Assembly: GCF_006782915.1 (NCBI RefSeq)
Contig: NZ_VCNP01000064.1
Span: 1 to 64,000 of the forward strand
Direction of reading: 5' to 3'
Origin: Streptomyces calvus
GTDB taxonomy: Bacteria; Actinomycetota; Actinomycetes; Streptomycetales; Streptomycetaceae
DNA: 64,000 nt
A model generated the notes under the pieces. It worked only from the letters and a program-made list of their open reading frames with translations. It was not told the origin of the DNA and did not search any database. Shown piece after piece: positions 8,365 to 16,527 of this stretch (within the stretch, counting starts at the first letter, position 1; the number at the start of each line of letters is the position of its first letter). The position numbers were made by a program, and so were the translations under genes.

Positions 8365-10029
8365 TCACGGGGTGGGGTGGTCGGGTCGGCGGAGCCGCAG
8401 GAGCTGGTCGTAGGGGGGCGACGGAGGGCAGAGGCCGCTTGTCGGGTGGCAGTTAGCCCTGACGGCCGCGGGCAGCGAGGCGATGGCGGTCTGGCTGGTG
8501 GTGGAGGCCGGCTGCGGGGGTTCTTCGGGGCCGGTGTCGGCGTCGGCTGCCCTGCGGGCTTCGAGAGCCACGGCATCGGCGGTGAGGGCACCGGTCTTCA
8601 GGGCTGCGGCGAGGCCGGTGACGAGGTGTTCGTGGGGCAGGTGGCGGCTGAGGAGGAGGACCTCGATCAGGGCCCGGGTGCCGTCGCGTTCACCGTGCGC
8701 TTTGACGGCGGCTTCCCACCAGGCGTCGTGCATGGGAGTGAACCGGCCGGCGGCCCGGGCCTGGTCGAGGGCGGCGGCGCCAGGCAGGGCACCAGGCTTG
8801 CGGATCAGCGCCTCCAAGTAGTGGTCGAGTTCGAGGCGGGATCCATTGCGGGCGATGAGCCGCTCGTGCCGGGCGACTTCCTCGCGGCCGTCGTAGACCA
8901 CGAGCTCGGAGGCGTGGAGCATGACGCGGACGGTGCGGCCGATCAGCCGCACCGGCACCGAGTAGCGGTTCATCCGGACGCAGATCTGGCTGTAGCGGTC
9001 GACCCGCGGTGTGGACAGTCGGCCGGTCTCGAACTGCTCTCCGGCAGTGGCGCGAGCAGCGGCTGCTCGGCCGCGAAGTACTCGCCGATCGTGCGCGGGC
9101 GGGAGCGGATGCGGCGGGCGTCGTCCTCCTGGTCCCACCGGTCGATCATCGCGTTGAGCTCGGCGAGTGTGGCCACTTCGGGGACGGGGACGAGGTGGTT
9201 GCGGCGGAACCAGCCGATCTGGCCCTCGACGCCGCCCTTCTCGTGGGCGCCGCGGATGCCGGGCTGGCAGTAGAGGGCGTCGATGCCGTAGTGGGAGCGG
9301 AAGGCGGTCCAACGTTCGGCTTCCACCCGGCGACGGGAGAGGCCAAGCACCTGGGCGACTGCGGCTCTAAGGTTGTCGTAGCGGACCTTCCCGGTCGGCA
9401 CTCCGCCCAGCACGTTGAGAGCGTGGACGTGGCCCTCGAAGAACGCTTCCTGCCGGCCGAGGCGAAGATGCGGTGCACGGCCTTTCCCGAGTACGACAGC
9501 CGGAACGCGAACAGGTAGCAGATCACCAGCTCGCTGGCCAGCCTCACTGTGACGTCGCCGAAGTCGACCTCGGCCTCCGCCCCGGGCCGGTGGGTCTGCG
9601 GGACGAACGCCTCCACCACCCCCTTGCCGGCCTGAGACGGATCTCCTCACGGCGGGCGGCGACGTAGGCGCGGACCATCTGGTAGGAAACGTCGACAGCT
9701 TCGTGCTCGTCCAGCAGCCGGTCGTAGATCCGCTTGACCGTGTGGCGCTGCTTCCGCGGCGCGGTCAGGTCCGCCCTCAGGATGGCGTCGATCACCGGCT
9801 TGTAGGTGTCCAGGCGCGTTGCCCGTGGCCTCATCTACTTGCGCGGCTCCGGCAGGGCCGAGGTCAGAGCCCTCCGCACGGTGTTGAAGCCGACGCCGTA
9901 CTTCCGCATGAGCACGCGCGTCGACATGCCGGTCCTGGCATCACGGCGGATCGCCGCGTACAGATCGACCTTGGAGGAAGGCACCCGGGCCCCCTCGTCG
10001 TGCAGAGCACAACCATGGTCCCGAGGCAA
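8365..10029 (-). pseudogene. istA: IS21-family transposase IstA, multiply disrupted
   Basis: Pieces of one IstA lie in three frames. The helix-turn-helix start is LYAAIRRDARTGMSTRVLMR (9835-10029), ended by an in-frame TAG. Next is TYKPVIDAILRADL...HTVKRIYDRL (9544-9834). The integrase core follows with EVDFGDV, ALNVLGGVPTGKVRYDN and GAHEKGGVEGQIGWF (8970-9619). The C-terminus is YSVPVRLIGRTVRVMLHASE (8365-9040). At least one nonsense change and two or three frameshifts separate them. The product would have cut and joined the IS21 ends with IstB. Confidence 0.85.
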
Positions 10030-10038
10030 GCACCTGGG

Positions 10039-10118
10039 CGTTCTCGAAACTCAGCGACATCACTCTCCCGTGGAACCAGGCGTTCGCACCACTGAGCAAC
10101 AGACGTTCTCGAAACTCA
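10039..10118 (-). repeat. Two 15-bp direct repeats at the IS21 left end
   Basis: CGTTCTCGAAACTCA occurs at 10039-10053 and 10104-10118, 65 bases apart. IS21-family ends typically carry repeated transposase-binding sequences, so these are probably IstA sites. Confidence 0.6.
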
Positions 10119-10138
10119 CTTACAAAGCCAGGGACCTC

Positions 10139-10325
10139 GTGTCCAAGACCACGCTGCTCGTCCTGCTGCTCCTGATTCTGGGTCGGCCTCGGCTTCGTCG
10201 GCGGCCTGGCCTACATCGTCTACCGTCACCCGGCCCTCGGCACGCCGCTCACCGTCGCGCTGGCTGGCGCCGCCGTACTGGTCGCCACCGTGGTCGGCAT
10301 CGTCCAGCGAGGGTCCAGCCGGTGA
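10139..10325 (+). pseudogene. Small two-helix membrane protein, frameshifted
   Basis: A GTG start gives SKTTLLVLLLLILG; one extra G near 10181 then shifts the frame. The restored continuation is VGLGFVGGLAYIVYRHPALG, followed by a second hydrophobic helix (ALAGAAVLVATVVGIVQR) and a TGA at 10323. The repaired protein would be about 60 residues with two membrane spans. It directly follows the IS21 end. Function is unknown. Confidence 0.5.
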
Positions 10326-10346
10326 GTCCGCACCGGCCCCGCAGCC

Positions 10347-10493
10347 GGTGTCCCCACGTCGGCGGGAGGACTCAGGGTGCGCGGCGAGGTGCTGCTTCAT
10401 GACCGGAAGACCCCTACGTCGGCGGAGGACAGGACCGCGTCGGCGATCCGACGCCAGGACAGCGGAACACCCCCACGTCGGCGGGGAGGACCA
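10347..10493 (-). CRISPR. Decayed CRISPR-like repeats, minus-strand run
   Basis: Three related 26-30 bp units begin at 10347, 10405 and 10464 (58-59 bp spacing). The best unit reads, on the plus strand, GGAACACCCCCACGTCGGCG then GGGAGGACCA. Reverse-complemented, it has the GC-rich palindromic shape of type I-E repeats (CTCCCCGCC...GGGGGTG). Intervening 29-32 bp segments differ. Units differ from each other at several positions, so the array must be old and inactive. No cas operon is adjacent. Confidence 0.5.
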
Positions 10494-10524
10494 ATTCCGC
10501 AAGCGCTGGACCCGGGCCTGGGGC

Positions 10525-10792
10525 GGAGCACCCATCGCGGACGTGGGGGTGCCCCGACATAGGTTTTGTCGTATCTCTTGTCGCGATGCGGGGGTTTCCG
10601 GCCGTCGAGATCACGGACAAGCCCCCGGCTCACGCCCTCACCGCCGACGCGGGGTCCTCCGAAAGGCGCCTCAACGTCGTCGAGACAACGTCCTCCGACA
10701 ACGTCCTCCTCGCCGAAAGCGGGGGTGTTCCGTTCGCCGAGGACTACGACCTCCTCCACTCCCTGTCCTCCCCTCCGACGAGGGGGTGCTCC
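10525..10792 (+). CRISPR. Decayed CRISPR-like repeats, plus-strand run
   Basis: Five degenerate units of 30-31 bp begin at about 10525, 10571, 10631, 10701 and 10763. The clearest are GTCCTCCTCGCCGAAAGC / GGGGGTGTTCC at 10703 and GTCCTCCCCTCCGACGA / GGGGGTGCTCC at 10765. They are the same motif as the 10347-10493 run but in the opposite orientation. Spacing is 46-70 bp. The region has no believable gene. Confidence 0.45.
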
Positions 10793-10870
10793 TTGCGTGC
10801 ACGGGGAGCTGCGGAGTGGGCGGCGAGACGGTCGGGCAGGTCACGGCCGGCTGGCGAGTGGTTTCGGGTG

Positions 10871-11371
10871 TCAGCCGTGGTAGCTGATGTAGCCGTTGCC
10901 GTCGCGGTCGTTGTCGCGCTTGGTGTAGGAGTGCGCGTCCGCGCGGCTGCCGGAGGGCTTGTAGAGGTAGATGGTGTCCTTGTCGTTGTTCCACAGGAAG
11001 TTGCAGTTGTCGCGGTAGACCACGTTGTTGGCGTCGGAGTCCGCGCAGCTTGATGGAGTCGCCGGGCTGCAGGTAGTGGGTGGCGGTGAAGGTGAAGCGG
11101 TTGCCGGCGGCGTCCTTGACGATGTAGCCCTTGAGGTTGACCGTCGCCGAGGACGAGTAGTTCCTGATCGTCAGTATTCCTCGTCGGTGTTGCCCGTGGA
11201 GCAGTTGTTGGAGTCCCGGCCGGGGGCGTCGTACTGGATGCCGCGGATCTTCAGGGCTGAGCTGTATTCGGCAGCCTGAGCCGAGACGGCGGGAACGAGG
11301 GCGGCCAGGGTGCCGGCGGTGACGGCTGCGGCCAGGATGGTGCGCGTACGCAAGAGGTTGCTCCCCCACAA
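10871..11371 (-). pseudogene. Secreted lamin-tail-domain protein, two frameshifts
   Basis: The start encodes a signal peptide (TILAAAVTAGTLAALVPAVS, cleavage near AQA) and ALKIRGIQYDAPGRD. One base is missing near 11174; the next frame gives LTIRNYSSSATVNLKGYIVK then FTATHYLQPGDSIKL. A second shift near 11047 leads to DANNVVYRDNCNFLWNNDKD and the end at TGA 10871. These are typical lamin-tail-domain strands found in secreted Streptomyces proteins. The protein would be exported but is now broken. Confidence 0.75.
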
Positions 11372-11861
11372 TTGAAACGAACGGTGTTGCGTGGGGAGGA
11401 CCAGCGAGCAGCCGCCCTGGTTGCACAGGAAACGGGCCTGTCACCCGTTCGAGCGGCCACTGCCGGGCACCGAACAGCAGTGAACCCCGTTCCTGCCTGC
11501 TGCAGGTACGGGGTTCCTCGTATGGAGCGCCGGGCAGGCCTTGCACCTGCATCTCCCCGCAGGAAGCGGGGAATCTTTCCTTAGACGACCAACGCACAGA
11601 CAGCAGCCGCTGATGCGGACCGCTCGTCTTCATGATCGACTCTAGCGCAGACAATGCCGGCACCGCACATCGTGGACGCCTTCGCGTCGCTGTCCTTCCG
11701 CCTGAACACACGTGGCAGCCTCGGCTTTCCGCCACCTGTCTGCGCAGCCCGCTCGTAAAGTGACGTTGTGTGGGGCGTTGGGCTCGCCGTGTGGACGCCT
11801 TTGCTCCGCCGCATGGGTGACCTCTCGGGTGAACCGTCCCGGCCAGTACCTGATGCCCCGT
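11372..11861. other. Intergenic region with two hairpins
   Basis: It lies between the divergent lamin-tail pseudogene and the I36 inhibitor gene. It holds a long hairpin at 11482-11516 and a second, terminator-like palindrome CCCCGCAGGAAGCGGGG at 11555-11571 followed by AATCTTTCC. No coding frame was recognised. Confidence 0.45.
11482..11516. terminator. Long two-part hairpin
   Basis: GAACCCCGT pairs with ACGGGGTTC and inside it CCTGC pairs with GCAGG, giving a 14-bp stem with one mismatch pair. It lies between divergent genes, so it may belong to a lost gene or be a regulatory structure. Confidence 0.4.
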
Positions 11862-12272
11862 ATGTGTAGTGCTGTGATCAAAAACGTGATGCGTGCTGCG
11901 GCCGTCGCCGCTCTGGCCCTCTGCTCGCTGGCCGCCCCGGCCTCCGCTTCCAGCGAGAGGGGCCCGGCACGGGCGGCGATCGACTGCCCGTCCGGGTACG
12001 TGTGTATCTACCCGGAGATCAACTTCGGCGGCCAGCCGTGGGTGCGGCGGGCCTCGGACGGCAGCGTGAAGGATTTGCCCTCCGCTATCCGTGACCGCGG
12101 CAGCTCCATCCGCAACAACTCCGACCGCACCGCCCGCGTGTACGAGAAGCGCAACCACTCCGGGCGGTGGGTGTGCGTCACCCGCAGCGGCGGCTCCATC
12201 CACGACCTGCGCGGCTACAACCTCAACGACCAGACCCGCTCGTTGAAGATCACCCGCAACGACTGTGGCTGA
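11862..12272 (+). CDS. Secreted peptidase-inhibitor-like protein (family I36)
   Basis: 136 residues with a signal peptide (MRAAAVAALALCSLAAPASA) and a mature domain CPSGYVCIYPEINFGGQPW...SIRNNSDRTARVYE...GRWVCVTRSG...LNDQTRSLKI. This is the beta/gamma-crystallin-like fold of I36 inhibitors (SMI-type) exported by Streptomyces. Four Cys remain in the mature part, probably forming disulfides. The start could be ATG 11862, GTG 11874 or ATG 11889; no strong ribosome-binding site separates them. A small hairpin follows at 12293. Confidence 0.8.
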   Translation: MCSAVIKNVMRAAAVAALALCSLAAPASASSERGPARAAIDCPSGYVCIYPEINFGGQPWVRRASDGSVKDLPSAIRDRGSSIRNNSDRTARVYEKRNHSGRWVCVTRSGGSIHDLRGYNLNDQTRSLKITRNDCG

Positions 12273-12292
12273 CCATCCACCCTGCCAGCGCC

Positions 12293-12319
12293 GGGGCCGA
12301 AGGTCCGGTTCCCGGCCCC
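12293..12319 (+). terminator. Short hairpin after the I36 gene
   Basis: GGGGCCG / CGGCCCC, a 7-bp stem with a 13-base loop, 21 bases after the I36 stop codon. Confidence 0.4.
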
Positions 12320-12527
12320 AAGCCGACGGTGGTACCCGGCCGACGACCTGCCTTGCGTGAGCCCACGCCCACTGATGCCGGCAGCAGCCTGAGGTGTCAG
12401 TAACTTCGCGGTTGCCAAGATGCGTTGGCCGCGTCTTGCCGGTACGACCATTGCACTCACTCGGGTGGTCTCCTGGGCCGAAGCCCGCTTCACCTCCCAG
12501 CGGCCGCTATCAACAGGAGCCACCTAT

Positions 12528-13180
12528 GTGTTGCGCGGCCTCGTCGCCGCGGTGCTCGTCGTCTTGTCCTTCGCCGTTTCCCCGCCTCCGCGCACGCCGC
12601 GCAAGAGACCCTGTACCTGGCCGAAGCTGTGAGCCGGCTGCCCGCGGGTACCGAGTCCCGCGACGGTTACAGCCGCGACAGGTTCCGTCACTGGAACACC
12701 GGCGACGACCCGGCCGACGGCTGCAACACCCGCGCCGAGGTCCTCATCGCCGAAGCCGTCGATCCCCCCGCCATCACTGCCGGCTGCCGCCTGAGCGGCG
12801 GACGCTGGTGGTCCTACTACGACGCCACCTGGGTCACTATGGCCTCCGGCCTGGACATCGACCATATGGTCCCGCTGGCCGAAGCCTGGGACTCCGGCGC
12901 CTCCGCCTGGACCGCGCAGCGCCGGGAGGCCTACGCCAACGATCAGGGCGCCGCGACCAGCCTGGTCGCGGTCACCGCGCGCTCCAACCGGAGCAAGGCC
13001 GACCAGGACCCTGCCCAGTGGCTGCCGCCCGCCGCCGGTGCCCATTGCCGTTACGCCGCTGAATGGGTCGGCACCAAACTCCGCTGGGCCCTGACCGCCG
13101 ACACCGCCGAACTCGCCGCCCTCAGCGACCTGGCCGCCGCCTGCCCGGACCAGACCGTCACCTACGAGCCGGCCGCCTGA
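12528..13180 (+). pseudogene. Secreted HNH-family nuclease, signal peptide frameshifted
   Basis: AGGAG at 12515 precedes GTG 12528, which opens a signal peptide (LRGLVAAVLVVLSFAVSPP). A single base is missing near 12588; the next frame continues as SAHAAQETLYLAEAVSRL and a GmrSD/DUF1524-like HNH nuclease: GYSRDRFRHW, CNTRAEVL, LDIDHMVPLAEAWDSGA, LVAVTARSNRSKADQDPAQW and the Cys of HCRYAAEWV. The nuclease core is intact, including the DIDHMVPL catalytic motif, but it can no longer be made with its export signal unless an internal start is used. Confidence 0.75.
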
Positions 13181-13524
13181 ACACTCACGCCGTACAGCAG
13201 TCAGTCCCGCGCGCGGGCCGCCTCAAGCGCGGCACGCGTGGAGGTAAGAACCCGGGCGGGACTGGATCAGCTGCGTGATCGTGAAGGGCGGTCGCCTACG
13301 CGGCGAAAGGCTCTGCAGGGCTTCAGCCGAACGATCGTCCCTGCAGGCAATAGGTGAGGCCCGGGGACACTGTCCCCTTCACAACCACGCCTTCCACAAC
13401 CACACCCGGCTCCCGGTTGTTCCCCGCCTCCCGCACACTGTCGGCCCTTCCCGCTCCCCGGCTCGAGGTGTGGGACGCAGGGGCCCGCTCATCCCCTCAC
13501 ACCTCCCAACGCCGGACGGAGGTG
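13181..13524. other. Intergenic stretch before the Ku fragment
   Basis: About 340 bases between the HNH pseudogene and the end of the Ku fragment, which converge here. No gene or clear hairpin was recognised. Two tandem ttccACAACCACrCC-like units near 13380-13402 are the only local repetition noticed. Confidence 0.4.
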
Positions 13525-13969
13525 TTACGCGCTGCGACGTGTCTTGCGGCCGGCAGCCTTTGCGGTGGTCTTCTTCCGGGTGCCGGCCTGTGGCCTGGAG
13601 GGTGTCTTCTTGGCAGTCTTGTCCTGGGTCTTGGGCAGGTCGTGCACGTCGGCGTCCTCACCTCGTGAGGCTTTTGCCTTCTGGACGGACTCCTGCAGGG
13701 CAGCCATCAGGTCCACCACCCGGCCCGGTTCGGCCGGCTCCGGTGCCTCGGGTAGCTCGTGATGCTCCCGCTTCGCCTCGATGATCTCCTGCAGGGCCTC
13801 GGTGTAGGTATCGCGGAACTCCTCCCCCTCCAGATCCTCACGGGACATGGTGTCCATCAGTGCCAGCGCGCCGTCGATCTCGTCGTCGCTCAGCTCCACC
13901 GCAGGCGGCAGCAGCTCGGACGGGTCACGGATTTCGTCCGGCCAGCGCATCGCGTGCAGAACGCCGTCC
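13525..13969 (-). pseudogene. ku: Ku protein C-terminal fragment
   Basis: The minus strand encodes LHAMRWPDEIRDPSELLPP, ELSDDEIDGALALMDTMSRE, LEGEEFRDTYTEALQEIIEA and a Lys/Arg-rich tail ending KAAGRKTRRSA. This is the last third of bacterial Ku, the end-binding protein of NHEJ, including the basic extension that many actinobacterial Ku proteins carry. The N-terminal ring domain is missing: at about 13969 the sequence switches to a DUF6233 fragment on the other strand. It cannot bind DNA ends. An ATP-dependent ligase gene lies 550 bases away. Confidence 0.8.
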
Positions 13970-13970
13970 G

Positions 13971-14165
13971 CCGCTGCAGGTCCACGCCGGCGACTGCTAC
14001 ATGGCCGGCAAGCGGCGCCGGCCCGTCGACCGGGAGGAAGCCCGCGGCCTGATCGCCGCAGGACTGAAGACATGCAGCCACTGCCGGCCCGACAGCCGGC
14101 TCGGCATCACCAACTTATCCCCTCGCCCCGCCCCGTCCGCCGCCGCTGCAGCCGCAGCACACTGA
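13971..14165 (+). pseudogene. DUF6233 C-terminal fragment
   Basis: PLQVHAGDCYMAGKRRRPVD, REEARGLIAAGLKTCSHCRP, then an Ala-rich tail. It is homologous to the 7430-7804 protein but lacks the N-terminal helices, having been fused head-on to the Ku fragment. No start codon of its own is apparent. Confidence 0.65.
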
Positions 14166-14244
14166 ACGAACACCCCTACCTTCCGGCCAATATCCTGCAA
14201 TAGCAGCAAATCAATCAAATTACCTGGAATGGGAATCTCTGCCC

Positions 14245-14442
14245 ATGCCCCTTCCCCCACCTGTCACCGAACCAGACCCCTCCGCCCTGACGTGTCCCGG
14301 CGACAAGGTCGGCCCCTGCGCCACCTGCCAGCGCAAAACCCACAGATACGGCACCGGAGGCAGCCCCCTCTGCGGCTGGTGCATGGCCGCAGCACAAGAC
14401 AAGTGGGGCCCGGGCGTGCGCTACAACAGCACCCGCCACTGA
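14245..14442 (+). CDS. Small zinc-ribbon-like protein
   Basis: 65 residues containing CATCQRKTHRYGTGGSPLCG then WC, giving CxxC-x15-CxxC (plus one earlier Cys), the spacing of a zinc ribbon. It has no signal or membrane segment. It lies 80 bases before the ligase operon on the same strand and could be part of it. Function is unknown. A purine-rich GGAATGGGAA lies upstream of ATG 14245. Confidence 0.55.
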   Translation: MPLPPPVTEPDPSALTCPGDKVGPCATCQRKTHRYGTGGSPLCGWCMAAAQDKWGPGVRYNSTRH

Positions 14443-14522
14443 CCCCACGAAGCCGGGGACCTGGCCGCCACCGCGTGACGACGGCACCCGGCCGACGGGC
14501 CGATCCAGCGGAGGCATGAGGC

Positions 14523-15551
14523 ATGACGTGGACGCTGCCGGCACCGATGCTGACCACTCCCACACCCCGGCCCGACCTGCCACCGGGGTACGCGGCCGAA
14601 CCGAAATGGGACGGCTACCGCGCCCAGCTCGCCGTGTATCCGGGCGGCCAGGTGCTGCTGCACTCACGCAACGGCACGGACCTGACCGCCGCGTTCCCAG
14701 AGATCCGGGACGCAGCCGTCGCCCAACTGCCCCACGACACCGCGTTCCTGGACGGCGAGCTAGTCGTGTGGGAATCCGGCCGCCTCGCCTTCGAGCGGCT
14801 CCAGCAACGCCTCGCCCGCCGCCGCGGTACCGGCGCCTTGGCGGCCGCGCGCGCCCGGCCCGCTCACCTCGTCGTCTTCGACCTGATGCGCCGGGGCAGC
14901 ACAGACCTCACACCCTGTCCCTACAGCCGGCGCCGAGCCGCGCTCGAGGAATTGTTCGCCGAACGCCGGCTGACCGCACCGCTCACGCTGTGCCCGTCGA
15001 CCACCGACCCGGACACCGCCCGCGAATGGTTGACCTGGACGTCGGCCGGGCTGGAAGGCCTCTGTTTCAAACCGCTCCGGGCCCCCTACCGGGCGGGCGC
15101 CAGAGCGTGGGGCAAGTACAAGGTGCGGGCCACCGAGGACGCCGTCGTGGGCGCTGTCACCGGCCCCGTCACCGCGCCGCGCACCCTGCTGCTCGGCCGC
15201 TACGACACCGCTGGCCGACTGCGGTACACCGGCCGGACCACCACTCTGCCCCGCACCACCGGGACCGCACTCGCCGAGCTGCTCACCTCCACCGAAGCAG
15301 CACATCCATGGACAGGGCAGACATTCACCGCAAGATGGGGCACGCGTGAGGCGCTCTCCGTTCACCTCGTCCGGCCCGACCTCGTCGTGGAGGTCGAGGT
15401 CGACGTCGCCCGCGACGCAGCCGGCCGATGGCGGCACCCCGCACGCCTGCACCGCACACGCCCCGACCTCACCCCCGACGACACCGCCCCCTTCAACTCC
15501 TCCAGCACACCCGGGCATTGTCCGCCGCGCGAATTAGGCTCACAGGCATGA
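14523..15551 (+). CDS. ATP-dependent DNA ligase (LigD ligase-domain type)
   Basis: 342 residues. The nucleotidyl-transfer motif I is EPKWDGYRAQLAVY (Lys is the adenylated residue). Motif III is LVVFDLMR, preceded by FLDGELVVW. Motif IV is EGLCFKPL and motif V WGKYKVRAT. A C-terminal OB fold follows (TLLLGRYDTAGRLRYTGRTT). It joins DNA nicks with ATP and in this form usually works with Ku in NHEJ, but the Ku gene nearby is a fragment. The start is ATG 14523 with GGAGG upstream. It overlaps the next gene by ATGA, so translation is coupled. Its 3' third has a diverged broken copy at 22332-22762. Confidence 0.85.
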   Translation: MTWTLPAPMLTTPTPRPDLPPGYAAEPKWDGYRAQLAVYPGGQVLLHSRNGTDLTAAFPEIRDAAVAQLPHDTAFLDGELVVWESGRLAFERLQQRLARRRGTGALAAARARPAHLVVFDLMRRGSTDLTPCPYSRRRAALEELFAERRLTAPLTLCPSTTDPDTAREWLTWTSAGLEGLCFKPLRAPYRAGARAWGKYKVRATEDAVVGAVTGPVTAPRTLLLGRYDTAGRLRYTGRTTTLPRTTGTALAELLTSTEAAHPWTGQTFTARWGTREALSVHLVRPDLVVEVEVDVARDAAGRWRHPARLHRTRPDLTPDDTAPFNSSSTPGHCPPRELGSQA

Positions 15552-15946
15552 GCACCCCCGCCCCCGACTCGGCCCCGTTCGATCCGCACGCCTTCCCCGC
15601 CGACCTGATCGCCGCCCTGCGCGCCCACCAGGCCACGCTACCCTGGTCCCGCGAGCCGCACGACGGCTGGCCCGAGGAGACGGAGCGGAGCAGGGAGCAC
15701 CCCGGTCGGCCCGCCACCCCCGGCTGGACGGCCGCCGAGGCCGCCGAGGCCGCCGAGGCCGCCGAGTTCGACCGGCTCCTCGACGAGCTACGCACCGCCA
15801 CAGCACAGGTGCAGTGCCACCCGTGGTGGGAGCGCTGCGCGGCCGAGGGCATCAAGGGCGCGGACATGGCCGCCGCCCGCCAGGCGCTCAAGTACGCCGA
15901 AGGCGCTGTCCCTCTCGGCCGGGGTGACGTAGAAACGGCTGCGTGA
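15548..15946 (+). CDS. Hypothetical protein, ligase operon gene 2
   Basis: A 132-residue acidic protein whose ATG overlaps the ligase stop. It has a Pro-rich start, a run of AAEAAEAAEAAE (residues about 62-74, encoded by 9-bp tandem repeats near 15735-15765) and a helical C-terminus with Trp and Cys (CHPWWERCAAEGIKGADMAA, then ARQALKYAE). I do not recognise the family. Coupling to the ligase suggests a related role, but this is inference. Confidence 0.6.
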   Translation: MSTPAPDSAPFDPHAFPADLIAALRAHQATLPWSREPHDGWPEETERSREHPGRPATPGWTAAEAAEAAEAAEFDRLLDELRTATAQVQCHPWWERCAAEGIKGADMAAARQALKYAEGAVPLGRGDVETAA

Positions 15947-16188
15947 CCGCCAAGTACCAGCGGATCCGGGTCCGCGTCGTGCGGGTGGGCCCGCACACCA
16001 CACACGTCTCCGTCCCGACGTACGCCGCTGGCCAGATACTCGTGCCTGTGGCCACCTTCGACCTCATGTCCGCAACCGGCATGACCCGGGCACAGCTCAC
16101 CGGAGCCAACCTGACAGCCACGGCGAACGTCATCGCCACGGCGGACACCGACCTCTACCTGCACGACTGGCAGACACCGGCCCGCTAG
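15943..16188 (+). CDS. Hypothetical protein, ligase operon gene 3
   Basis: 81 residues from GTG 15943, overlapping the previous stop by GTGA. It has beta-rich sequence (YQRIRVRVVRVGPHTTHVSV, TANVIATADTDLYLHDWQ). It has no recognisable domain, no signal and no membrane span. It is the last gene of the three-gene unit that starts with the ligase. Confidence 0.55.
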   Translation: MTAKYQRIRVRVVRVGPHTTHVSVPTYAAGQILVPVATFDLMSATGMTRAQLTGANLTATANVIATADTDLYLHDWQTPAR

Positions 16189-16527
16189 GTCTGGCCCTGC
16201 CCTCCGGGGAGACTGCGAGCCCGGCCCCCCGACGCTGGTATGGAACGCGGCGTGTTGCGGCCGTGCAGGGGTGGCCACGGCGGCGAGCGCGTCCTGCGTC
16301 CAGGCGTCCGGGCTGGCCTCTGCCCAGGTGTCGCGTGAGTGACCGGCACGTGAGGCATGTGTCCCTCAGAGCTCCGTGTCTGACGGATATCTACGGGTTG
16401 TTCAGGCACGTACGGCATCTTCGCGACGTGGGAGCCTCCCCGACACTGCCCTTCATCGTCGAGCCTGAACCGTTCCTGTCCCCAGGGCGTCCATACGGGC
16501 ACCCTGACACCGTGGAGCCGCCGCACT
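16189..16527. other. Intergenic stretch before the pentapeptide gene
   Basis: About 340 bases with no convincing frame, presumably containing the promoter of the 16528 gene. No hairpin or repeat stands out. Confidence 0.4.

Larger units (their letters stand above)
7766..10118 (-). mobile_element. Decayed IS21-family element
   Basis: It comprises istA (8365-10029) and istB (7766-8349) in the usual order on the minus strand, with 15-bp direct repeats near the istA end at 10039 and 10104, as expected for IS21 terminal binding sites. The istB end is deleted into the DUF6233 gene. Both genes are non-functional. Confidence 0.75.

Noticed and set aside
11550-11580. Single CCCCGC...GCGGGG palindrome resembling a type I-E repeat
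   Set aside because: Only one copy, followed by a T-rich stretch; it is better explained as a terminator-like hairpin.
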